From: SVQP01 sp045587385
Lineage (GTDB): Bacteria > Bacillota > Clostridia > Oscillospirales > CAG-272
DNA: 64,000 bases
Direction of reading: 5' to 3'
Assembly: GCA_045587385.1 (NCBI GenBank)
Contig: JAZNCE010000124.1
Location: 1 to 64,000 of the forward strand
Below the pieces are notes generated by a model. The model was not told the origin of the DNA and did no database searches. It worked only from the letters and a program-made list of their open reading frames with translations. Position 1 is the stretch's first letter. Every line of letters begins with the position of its first letter. Below, in pieces: positions 42,729 to 50,621 of the stretch. The position numbers were made by a program, and so were the translations under genes.

Positions 42729-43589
42729 ATGTGGAGTTCCGAAAATTGGAAGGATTATGAATTACTAGACACCTCGGACGGCGAGCGTCTGGAGCGTTGG
42801 GGCAAGTATATATTGGTCAGACCCGACCCGCAGATCATATGGAAAGGTGTCGCAGACCATCCCGCTTGGAAGCGTGCAGACGGAGTGTACCGTCGTTCCT
42901 CCTTGGGTGGTGGCAGCTGGGTGCACAACAAGCTCCCCGCATCATGGAACATTTCTTATGGCGAGCTGAATTTCGTGCTGCGCCCGATGGGCTTTAAGCA
43001 CACGGGACTTTTCCCCGAGCAGGCTGCAAACTGGGATTGGTTCTCTGATCTGATTCGCAAGTCCAATCGCCCTGTCAAGGTTCTTAATCTTTTTGCTTAT
43101 ACCGGTGGAGCTACTGTAGCTGCAGCTGCTGCAGGTGCATCCGTAGTACACGTGGATGCATCCAAAGGAATCGTTGCGCAGGCTAAGGAAAATGCTGCGC
43201 TTTCCGGTCTTGAAAGCGCTCCCATTCGCTATATCGTAGACGATTGCAAGAAATTCGTTGAGCGTGAGATCAGACGCGGCAATAAATATGACGGCATTAT
43301 CATGGATCCGCCTTCGTACGGCAGAGGACCTAACGGAGAGGTTTGGAAGCTTGAGGATTGCGTGGATGAGTTTGTCAGCCTTGCGGCGCAGCTTCTCTCG
43401 GATGAACCGTTGTTTTTCCTGATCAATTCTTATACAACCGGACTTTCTCCCATGACCATGAGTTATTTGCTCGAGCTTAACGTAAAGCGCAAATTCGGCG
43501 GTCACGTTGATTCGGGTGAGCTTGGTTTGAAGGTCACGCGCACAGGTGGTTATCTGCCTTGCGGAGCAAGCTCGCGTTGGCAGAGGTAA
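42729..43589 (+). CDS. Class I SAM-dependent methyltransferase (RlmI/RlmK-like C-domain)
   Basis: This 286-aa protein has the SAM-binding motif VLNLFAYTGGATVAAAAAGA (about residues 118-137), an acidic post-I position in VVHVDASK, and the catalytic-type motif DGIIMDPPSYGRG (about 188-200). The pattern resembles the methyltransferase domain of 23S rRNA m5C enzymes of the RlmI type, but the N-terminal PUA domain usual there is absent. rRNA is the most likely target (inference). It lies 18 bases after ruvC and 3 bases before ecfA1, so it may be part of a longer transcript from the ruvC promoter. Confidence 0.85.
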   Translation: MWSSENWKDYELLDTSDGERLERWGKYILVRPDPQIIWKGVADHPAWKRADGVYRRSSLGGGSWVHNKLPASWNISYGELNFVLRPMGFKHTGLFPEQAANWDWFSDLIRKSNRPVKVLNLFAYTGGATVAAAAAGASVVHVDASKGIVAQAKENAALSGLESAPIRYIVDDCKKFVEREIRRGNKYDGIIMDPPSYGRGPNGEVWKLEDCVDEFVSLAAQLLSDEPLFFLINSYTTGLSPMTMSYLLELNVKRKFGGHVDSGELGLKVTRTGGYLPCGASSRWQR

Positions 43590-43592
43590 AGC

Positions 43593-44465
43593 ATGGAAGA
43601 TTTCATTCAAATCAAGGATCTGAAATTCTCATACAGCAAGGAAGAGCGCAAGGCAGACGCAGATGTTTTGTGCGGTGTTGATCTGACTGTTCAAAGAGGG
43701 GAATACGTTGCAATTTTGGGCAGAAACGGCTCCGGAAAATCCACCCTGGCAAAGCTCCTCAACCTTGTCATTGATGATCTGGATCATGCAAGCGGGGAGA
43801 TTTTGGTTGACGGTGTCAACATCTTGTCGGAAGATATGACGGAAGACATGGCGTTTGATCTTCGAAAGAAAATCGGTATGGTGTTTCAGAATCCGGACAA
43901 CCAGCTTGTTGCAACCATCGTTGAAGAGGACGTAGCGTTCGGACCGGAAAATCTTGGTCTGAACCCTCGTGAGATCAGACGTCGCGTTGACGATGCACTG
44001 GCTACCGTTGGCATGACGGAATTTGCAAAGCGAGAGCCTCACAGACTTTCCGGCGGTCAAAAGCAACGCGTTGCTATCGCAGGCGTGATTGCCATGATGC
44101 CCGATTGTATCATTTTTGACGAATCCACGGCAATGCTTGATCCGATCGGCAGAAAGGATATCGTTGCAACCATGGAAAAGCTCAATCGTGAGCATGGCAT
44201 CACCGTGCTGACGATTACGCACTATATGGAGGAGGCTGTTCGTGCAGACCGAGTTGTTGTGCTCAATCAAGGCAGAGTTGCCCTCGATGGTGCTCCTGCG
44301 CAAGTGTTTTCAAATGCAAAAGCACTGCGCGCAGCAGGGCTGGAGCTGCCGCAATGCGCGCAACTGCTTGAGGAACTGAAAAATGCAGGTCTGCCTATCG
44401 CGGAATACGGCATCACTCCCGAGGATTGCGCACGTATCATTCTTGCTGCAGGAGGTATAGCCTGA
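43593..44465 (+). CDS. ecfA1: Energy-coupling factor transporter ATPase EcfA1
   Basis: This 290-aa ABC ATPase has Walker A GRNGSGKST (about residues 43-51), Q-loop MVFQNPDNQLVATIVEEDVAFGPENLG (EcfA-specific), signature LSGGQKQRVAIAG and Walker B CIIFDESTAMLDP. Family members usually have an F-D-E-S/A-T-S-M-L-D-P-x-G block, as seen. It forms a heterodimer with EcfA2 and, through EcfT, powers many substrate-binding S proteins for vitamins and metals. The stop overlaps the EcfA2 start by one base. Confidence 0.95.
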   Translation: MEDFIQIKDLKFSYSKEERKADADVLCGVDLTVQRGEYVAILGRNGSGKSTLAKLLNLVIDDLDHASGEILVDGVNILSEDMTEDMAFDLRKKIGMVFQNPDNQLVATIVEEDVAFGPENLGLNPREIRRRVDDALATVGMTEFAKREPHRLSGGQKQRVAIAGVIAMMPDCIIFDESTAMLDPIGRKDIVATMEKLNREHGITVLTITHYMEEAVRADRVVVLNQGRVALDGAPAQVFSNAKALRAAGLELPQCAQLLEELKNAGLPIAEYGITPEDCARIILAAGGIA

Positions 44466-45322
44466 TGTCCGCCAAGCTTGAATTACAAAACGTATCTTAT
44501 TATTACGGCAAGGGTACCGCCTTTGAAGTCAAGGCGCTTGACAACATTAATTTCAAAATTGAAAGCGGTTCTATCACAGGACTGATCGGACACACGGGAT
44601 CGGGTAAATCCACGTTAGCGCAGCTTTTTAACGGCTTGGAAAAGCCTTTTGAAGGCAAGGTACTGCTGGATGGATGCGATATCTGGGATAAAAAATACAG
44701 CGGTCTGAGAATCTGCTTCCGCGTAGGGCTTGTCATGCAATATCCCGAGTATCAGCTGTTCGAGGAGACGGTATATAACGACGTTGCGTTTGGCCCAAGA
44801 AATATGGGGCTTGACGAGCAAGAGGTAAGAGCGCGCGTCATGAGTGCTATTGCTTTCGTCGGACTTTCCGAAGAGATTCTGACCCAGTCTCCCTTTGACC
44901 TCTCCGGCGGTCAAAAGCGCCGCGTTGCCATTGCAGGCATTATGGCAATGAAGCCCGAGATGCTTGTGCTCGACGAGCCTGCAGCCGGGCTTGATCCTGC
45001 AGGCAGAGCCGATATTTTCGGAGGCATTAAGCGATACAGAGATACCACAGGGGCAACCGTACTCATCATCAGTCACAGTATGGAGGATATGGCTGAATAC
45101 TGTGACGACATCATTGTCATGCACCGCGGTAAGGTGATGCTTAACGGACCCAAGGACGAGATTTTTGCAGACAGTCAGAATCTGATCGATGCAGGTCTGG
45201 ATATACCGCAGATCGCACGCGTGATGCATTTGCTGAAGCAAAGCGGATTGGATGTCAACACTGCCGCCTGCACTAAGGAGCAGGCAATTCAAGAATTGAT
45301 TGCTGCCCTTAAACTAAAATAA
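44465..45322 (+). CDS. ecfA2: Energy-coupling factor transporter ATPase EcfA2
   Basis: This 285-aa ABC ATPase has Walker A GHTGSGKST, Q-loop VGLVMQYPEYQLFEETVYNDVAFGPRNMG, signature LSGGQKRRVAIAG and Walker B LVLDEPAAGLDP. It is the partner of EcfA1. I choose the ATG at 44465 (TGATG overlap with the ecfA1 stop). The longer in-frame start at 44426 would run back into ecfA1 without a ribosome site. Confidence 0.95.
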   Translation: MSAKLELQNVSYYYGKGTAFEVKALDNINFKIESGSITGLIGHTGSGKSTLAQLFNGLEKPFEGKVLLDGCDIWDKKYSGLRICFRVGLVMQYPEYQLFEETVYNDVAFGPRNMGLDEQEVRARVMSAIAFVGLSEEILTQSPFDLSGGQKRRVAIAGIMAMKPEMLVLDEPAAGLDPAGRADIFGGIKRYRDTTGATVLIISHSMEDMAEYCDDIIVMHRGKVMLNGPKDEIFADSQNLIDAGLDIPQIARVMHLLKQSGLDVNTAACTKEQAIQELIAALKLK

Positions 45323-45342
45323 ACACAAAAGGAATTATTTCA

Positions 45343-46167
45343 ATGAAAAACGTAGCACTTGGGCAGTATTATCCTGCTCGGTCGCCATTGCATAAATTGG
45401 ATCCGCGTATCAAGCTGATTCTTGCCATGCTGTATATCGTAGCAGCCTTTCTGTGCAAAAATCTGCTTGGATTCGGCATTTTGATCGGCCTCGCACTTTT
45501 GCTGGTCATCCTCAGCCGTGTTCCGCTAAAAACCGTGCTTAAGAGCCTGCGCTTGATTGTTTTCGTGTTGTTATTTACGGTTGCGATCAACGTTTTTATG
45601 ACCAAAGATGCAGGAGCTCAACCGCTGCTTACTTTTTGGATCTTTGAGATTTATACAAAGGGACTTTACAGCGCTTTGTTTATCGCGATCCGCATATTAT
45701 GCATGATCATCGGAACTTGTATGCTGCTGACCTATACCACAACCCCTATTGCGCTAACGGATGCACTGGAGCGATTGCTCGCACCTTTGCGCTACATCAA
45801 GCTACCCGTGCATGAGTTTTCCATGATGATGTCTATTGCGTTACGCTTTATTCCCACGATCATGGAAGAGGCGGAAAAGATCATGGCGGCGCAAAAGGCA
45901 AGGGGAGCAGGCTTCACACAAGGCAATCTCATAAAACGCATTAAATCCTTGATACCGATCCTGATTCCGCTGTTTGCATCGGTATTCAGAAGAGCATTTG
46001 AACTGGCAACTGCCATGACCTGCCGCTGCTATCGCGGCGGTGACGGCAGAACCCGTATGACGAGTATGCGTTTGCGGGCATTTGATGTAATTGTATTTAT
46101 CATATCTGTCGCAGCCCTGGCAGGCATCGTTTCCTGCAATTATTGGGGTATCGGATATACGCTTTAA
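45343..46167 (+). CDS. ecfT: Energy-coupling factor transmembrane protein EcfT
   Basis: This 274-aa membrane protein has about five to six hydrophobic segments. It begins with GQYYPARSPLHKLDPRIKLI, the EcfT opening. It ends the cytoplasmic coupling region with two Ala-Arg-Gly-type helices: AAQKARGAGF (about residue 184) and MTCRCYRGGDGRTR (about 225), where the second motif is varied. It couples EcfA1A2 to S components. No S component is encoded nearby, so this is a group II (shared-module) ECF transporter. Confidence 0.93.
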   Translation: MKNVALGQYYPARSPLHKLDPRIKLILAMLYIVAAFLCKNLLGFGILIGLALLLVILSRVPLKTVLKSLRLIVFVLLFTVAINVFMTKDAGAQPLLTFWIFEIYTKGLYSALFIAIRILCMIIGTCMLLTYTTTPIALTDALERLLAPLRYIKLPVHEFSMMMSIALRFIPTIMEEAEKIMAAQKARGAGFTQGNLIKRIKSLIPILIPLFASVFRRAFELATAMTCRCYRGGDGRTRMTSMRLRAFDVIVFIISVAALAGIVSCNYWGIGYTL

Positions 46168-46194
46168 ATCATTTTAACGTTAACGGAGGAGAAC

Positions 46195-46977
46195 ATGAAG
46201 CTGTTTTTGCGCTTATCATATCTGGGAACTGCATATAACGGCTATCAGGTTCAGGGGGATCAGCCGACCGTACAACGCGAGTTGACGCGCGCATGTGCTG
46301 AACTCTTCGGTGAACGCTGTGATATTGTCGGTTGCAGCAGGACCGACAGCGGTGTACACGCCAATATGTTTTGTGTCACCGTAGCGTCAAGAGAAACCAA
46401 TCAGCTGAATACCGCTATCCCCGTGCAACGCATTCCGCTTGCGCTCAACGCGCATTTGCCTGATGATATTTCCGTAAATGATGCTGCATTCGTTTCGGAT
46501 GATTTTCATCCGCGTTACGACGTCAAATATAAGGAATACGTTTATCGCATCTATAATTCGCCCACACGCAGTCCTTTTGAGCTTGATCGTGCATGGCATT
46601 ATCCCAAGAAAATTGACGAAAAAGCCCTTGAAAATATGAAAAAGGCTGCTCGATATTATTGCGGTTCTCACGATTTTACCTCATTTATGGCGCAGGGTGC
46701 AACCGTAGCGCATGCTGTACGTACGGTCATGCATGCAAGAGTTGAAAGAATCGGCGACGTGATTGAATTCCGCGTTGCAGCTGACGGTTTTTTATACAAT
46801 ATGGTTCGCATTATGACGGGAACACTAATCGCAGTTGCAGAGGGTAAGATCCCATGTGATAAAATACCCGAAGTCATTGACGCAAAGGATCGCGCAGCTG
46901 CAGGCATGACCGCACCCGCACACGGACTTTATTTGAATGCGGTCGTATACGAAAGCATCCCGGAGGAGACGCTATGA
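46195..46977 (+). CDS. truA: tRNA pseudouridine synthase TruA
   Basis: This 260-aa enzyme has LRLSYLGTAYNGYQVQ at the N-terminus and the catalytic Asp (about D51) in CSRTDSGVHA. The later blocks YKEYVYRIYN, GSHDFTSFM and FLYNMVRIMTGTL are all conserved in TruA. It isomerises uridines 38-40 in the anticodon stem. Placement just after ecfA1-A2-T is the usual Firmicute order. The gene overlaps the next by 4 bases. Confidence 0.96.
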   Translation: MKLFLRLSYLGTAYNGYQVQGDQPTVQRELTRACAELFGERCDIVGCSRTDSGVHANMFCVTVASRETNQLNTAIPVQRIPLALNAHLPDDISVNDAAFVSDDFHPRYDVKYKEYVYRIYNSPTRSPFELDRAWHYPKKIDEKALENMKKAARYYCGSHDFTSFMAQGATVAHAVRTVMHARVERIGDVIEFRVAADGFLYNMVRIMTGTLIAVAEGKIPCDKIPEVIDAKDRAAAGMTAPAHGLYLNAVVYESIPEETL

Positions 46978-48209
46978 AGAAATGGAATTTTGGACGCAAA
47001 TCTGCGTCAAATACCGCCGTTGCAAAAGAGCAGATCAATCTGCAAAATCCTCGCAACGCGTATTACGATAACGTTTCCAATCTCTACCACACTTTGTTCT
47101 GGGTTTTCTTGGCAGCGTTACTGGTCTTTGTTTTCGTATCCATGTCATGCAATTTGGATCTTTTCACCTATGAAAACTTCTATTATCTCGCAAAGGACAT
47201 CAGCGCAGCATCCGACCTGCTTTCCGGAACGGGCAACGTCATCAATTATGAGACCTCGGTGCGAAACCAGGCATTTGCACTGTATCGCGGCGGACTTGCC
47301 GTTGGCGGCGACTCGGGGCTTCAGCTTTTCACGGCAACGGGAAGAGAAACGCTCAACATGTCTCCCGACTACTTAAAGCCGGTATTGCACGGTTCGGACC
47401 GCTATCTGCTGATGTATGATATCGGAGAAAAGAGATATTCGATATATAATTCCTTTGTCTGCGTTCATCACGAAGAGACGGATTATCCGATCTATGCGGG
47501 CGCAATGTCAGATGCAGGCTATTACACCGTTGTCAGCAAGAGCTACGATCACCCCGGCGTCGTAAGCCTGTATAATAACAGATTTGAGTTGGTCAATCGC
47601 TATAACCGTACCGAAATGGTTACCGCTACGGCGATCAACCCGGCAGGCAACCGCGTGGCTTTTACGACAGCGGACATGCACAACGGTGAATATCGCACAA
47701 CTCTCGTGATTGCAGTACCCGGGCAGTCCGAAACAAGCGTGGAGATGCCGTTTGAAGGGCTGTTTGCATACAGCGTTGAATTTATTGACCAACATCGCCT
47801 GCTCTTGGTGGGTGACGTCGCAACCTATATCATTTCCGTAGACGACGGAGCTGCTTTTTGTACGATCCCTTATGCAGGTCTCACTCTTGCATATGCGGAT
47901 ACGGCATCGGAATATGCGGCATTGATCTTTTCGATCAATCCGGTAAACGATACGTATCGCATGATCATAGCCGACAAAAACGGTTCTCTGATTGCAGACC
48001 AGGTCTTTACGGCAAATATTTCTCAACTTTCGGTCTATGAAGACTACGTCTATCTTTTGACCGAAAACGGCATCGCGCGCATACAGCCGCAAACTTTATC
48101 GCACGATTTTATTAAATGCTCAACACAAGGAAAATCCATTCTGATTCCCAAAGAAGACGAAGTGCTTCTCTGTGGAGGACAAAGTGCGATATATTATCAG
48201 TTTGATTGA
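46974..48209 (+). CDS. DUF5711-like membrane-anchored beta-propeller protein
   Basis: This 411-aa protein has a short cytoplasmic N-terminus (basic, about residues 1-45), one membrane helix (TLFWVFLAALLVFVFVSMSC, about 42-61) and a large extracytoplasmic part. That part is made of repeated strand-rich segments (YDIGEKRYSIYN, SLYNNRFELVNRYN, YIISVDDGAAFCTIPY, NGIARIQPQ) suggestive of a beta-propeller. It fits the DUF5711 family of unknown function. ATGA coupling to truA puts it in the same operon. No enzymatic residues are recognised. Confidence 0.7.
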   Translation: MKKWNFGRKSASNTAVAKEQINLQNPRNAYYDNVSNLYHTLFWVFLAALLVFVFVSMSCNLDLFTYENFYYLAKDISAASDLLSGTGNVINYETSVRNQAFALYRGGLAVGGDSGLQLFTATGRETLNMSPDYLKPVLHGSDRYLLMYDIGEKRYSIYNSFVCVHHEETDYPIYAGAMSDAGYYTVVSKSYDHPGVVSLYNNRFELVNRYNRTEMVTATAINPAGNRVAFTTADMHNGEYRTTLVIAVPGQSETSVEMPFEGLFAYSVEFIDQHRLLLVGDVATYIISVDDGAAFCTIPYAGLTLAYADTASEYAALIFSINPVNDTYRMIIADKNGSLIADQVFTANISQLSVYEDYVYLLTENGIARIQPQTLSHDFIKCSTQGKSILIPKEDEVLLCGGQSAIYYQFD

Positions 48210-48252
48210 TTTTCTGTCGCATTCAACACCTGTTTAAGGAGGCTATTTATAA

Positions 48253-50580
48253 ATGGTCATGTGTTCCAATTGCCACAAGCGTGTGGCAGTCATATTTGTC
48301 ACCAAGTATGAAAACGAAAAAAAGGTCAGCAAGGGCCTTTGCATAAAATGTGCCAAGGAAATGGGAATTCCCATGGAGAACATGCTTGGCGATCTTTCCG
48401 GTCAGCTCGGAATTTCTGCAGATCAGCTCGAGGACATGGAAAACGAGCTCAACAATATGTTTCAAAACAGCCAGCTGCCTTCCGAGATGGATGACAACGA
48501 GGATGGCGGTGCCCCTGCGATCGATCTGCCAAAATTGTTTGGCGAAGGGGAAGACGATACTGACGAGCAGATTGTGCTTCCGTCCGAGCCTGTTTCCGAT
48601 AAAAAGGACAAAAAGAAAGCAAAAAAAGATGACAAGAAAAAGGCATCCGAATATAAATTCCTTAACACCTATTGCAGACATCTGACGGAACATGCACGCC
48701 AAGGCAGACTTGATCGCATCGTAGGCAGAAGCAACGAGCTTGCGCGCGTTATCCAGATTCTCTGCAGAAGACAGAAGAATAATCCCTGCCTGATCGGTGA
48801 GCCCGGTGTCGGTAAAACGGCTATCGCAGAGGCGCTTGCGCTGCGCATTGCTGCCGGCAACGTTCCGTATAAGCTCAAAAACAAGGAGCTCTATCAAGTG
48901 GATCTCACGGCTTTGGTTGCAGGTACGCAGTTCAGAGGCCAATTTGAGCAGAGAATTCTTGGATTGCTGACCGAGGTTAAGCAAGCGGGCAACGTGATTC
49001 TGGTCATTGACGAGGTGCACAATATCGTTGGCGCAGGCGGCGGAGAGGGAAGCATCAATGCAGCAAATATCCTCAAGCCGGCACTCTCACGCGGTGAGGT
49101 ACAGGTCATCGGTGCAACCACCTTGACGGAATACCGCAAGCATATTGAAAAGGATACTGCACTGGAGCGTCGTTTCCAGCCGGTAACCGTCAACGAGCCC
49201 TCCATTGAGGAATCTGTCGAAATGCTCAGCGGTATCAAGCACTACTACGAGGAGTATCATAATATCACCATTCCCGAGGACGTGCTCAGACGCGCTGTCG
49301 TATTTTCGGAGAGATATATTACTGACCGCTATTTGCCCGATAAGGCAATCGACTTGCTTGACGAAGCCGCAAGTGCGCTTTCCTTGTCCAGCGCACCGCT
49401 CAATGAATCTCATGAGATTCGCGACAAGCTGCTCTCTCTCAAGGAGCAGCGCGAAGAGCTGGAGAGTGCTCCAACAGATCAAGAACAGAACGAACAACTC
49501 CGTTATGAAAAGATTGCCAAGATCAAGGCAACGGAAATGCAGCTTGCTGAAAAGCTCGCTACGTTGGAGGAAGATTGCAAGAAGGTCGTACTGACACCCG
49601 ATCACCTCGCGCACGTCATTGAAATATGGACCGGGATTCCCGCAACCACGATCAAGCGTAATGAATATGAACGTATTGATAACCTCAAAGCTAGACTTTT
49701 GCAAAAGATCATCGGTCAGGATCATGCTGTTGAAGCAGTAGCTCGCGCTATTAAGCGCAACCGTGCAGGCATTTCCTATAAGCGTAAACCCGTGTCCTTT
49801 ATCTTTGCAGGTCCAACCGGTGTCGGCAAAACCGAGCTGGTAAAGACGCTGGCAGAAGATCTGTTCCAATCTCCCGAAACTCTGATCCGACTCGATATGT
49901 CCGAATTTATGGAAAAGCATTCCGTATCGCGCATCATCGGCTCGCCTCCCGGCTACGTCGGTTATGACGATGCAGGTCAACTGACCGAGAAGATCCGTCG
50001 CAGGCCTTACTCCGTTGTGTTGTTTGATGAAATCGAGAAGGCACATCCCGACGTGCTGAATATTCTGCTGCAGATTCTGGATGACGGCAGAATTACGGAT
50101 GCCCACGGAAAAACTGTCAATTTTGAAAACACAGTTATCGTGATGACCACCAACGCAGGTTCCAATCGCTCGTCTTCGATCATGGGCTTTTCCGCAGATG
50201 ACCATAGTGGAGCGCAGACCAATACGGAGAAGGCTCTTGCAGAGTTTTTGCGTCCCGAGTTTATCAACCGTGTAGACGAAGTCATAACCTTCAGACACTT
50301 GAGCGAAAACGATTTTGTCAGAATTGCTGACATTATGATGGGTCAGCTTGCCGGTGTGCTGAGCGAGAGAGGCTTTATCCTTGAATGGACGCAGGCTGCT
50401 GCGGCTTTGATCGCCAAGGAGTCGTTCTCGCAAAAGTACGGAGCAAGAAATATGCGCCGTTATATTCAAAAGCACGTTGAGGACGCATTGGCTGAGTGCA
50501 TCGTCTCCGACTATCTCAATCATTATACAGCAGCCACCGTTTCCGTTCACGACGGAAAGATCAAGGTCACCTGCAAGTAA
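48253..50580 (+). CDS. clpE: ClpE-type Clp ATPase with zinc N-domain
   Basis: The 775-aa AAA+ unfoldase begins with a zinc-finger pattern C-x2-C (CSNC, about residues 4-7) and C-x2-C (CIKC, about 30-33), characteristic of ClpE rather than ClpC. An acidic linker follows. AAA-1 has Walker A GEPGVGKTA (about 180-188) and VILVIDEVHN; AAA-2 has GPTGVGKTEL (about 520-529) and VVLFDEIEKAHPD. A short middle coiled-coil lies between them (about 385-440). It feeds ClpP. AAGGAGG is 10 bases before the ATG at 48253. No CtsR-type operator was seen upstream. It is followed 41 bases later by the pseudo-P-type ATPase gene. Confidence 0.9.
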   Translation: MVMCSNCHKRVAVIFVTKYENEKKVSKGLCIKCAKEMGIPMENMLGDLSGQLGISADQLEDMENELNNMFQNSQLPSEMDDNEDGGAPAIDLPKLFGEGEDDTDEQIVLPSEPVSDKKDKKKAKKDDKKKASEYKFLNTYCRHLTEHARQGRLDRIVGRSNELARVIQILCRRQKNNPCLIGEPGVGKTAIAEALALRIAAGNVPYKLKNKELYQVDLTALVAGTQFRGQFEQRILGLLTEVKQAGNVILVIDEVHNIVGAGGGEGSINAANILKPALSRGEVQVIGATTLTEYRKHIEKDTALERRFQPVTVNEPSIEESVEMLSGIKHYYEEYHNITIPEDVLRRAVVFSERYITDRYLPDKAIDLLDEAASALSLSSAPLNESHEIRDKLLSLKEQREELESAPTDQEQNEQLRYEKIAKIKATEMQLAEKLATLEEDCKKVVLTPDHLAHVIEIWTGIPATTIKRNEYERIDNLKARLLQKIIGQDHAVEAVARAIKRNRAGISYKRKPVSFIFAGPTGVGKTELVKTLAEDLFQSPETLIRLDMSEFMEKHSVSRIIGSPPGYVGYDDAGQLTEKIRRRPYSVVLFDEIEKAHPDVLNILLQILDDGRITDAHGKTVNFENTVIVMTTNAGSNRSSSIMGFSADDHSGAQTNTEKALAEFLRPEFINRVDEVITFRHLSENDFVRIADIMMGQLAGVLSERGFILEWTQAAAALIAKESFSQKYGARNMRRYIQKHVEDALAECIVSDYLNHYTAATVSVHDGKIKVTCK

Positions 50581-50621
50581 AACAGCAACAATATGAAAAT
50601 CGCCCGAAAGGAGGGAATACT

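Noticed and set aside
42729..46167. A complete dedicated vitamin transporter
   Set aside because: No S-component gene is found next to ecfA1-ecfA2-ecfT, so only the shared energising module can be called.
49087..50550. 487-aa antisense open frame opposite clpE
   Set aside because: It is the shadow of the clpE coding frame: no ribosome site, no recognisable domain, and the sense strand has a full ClpE.
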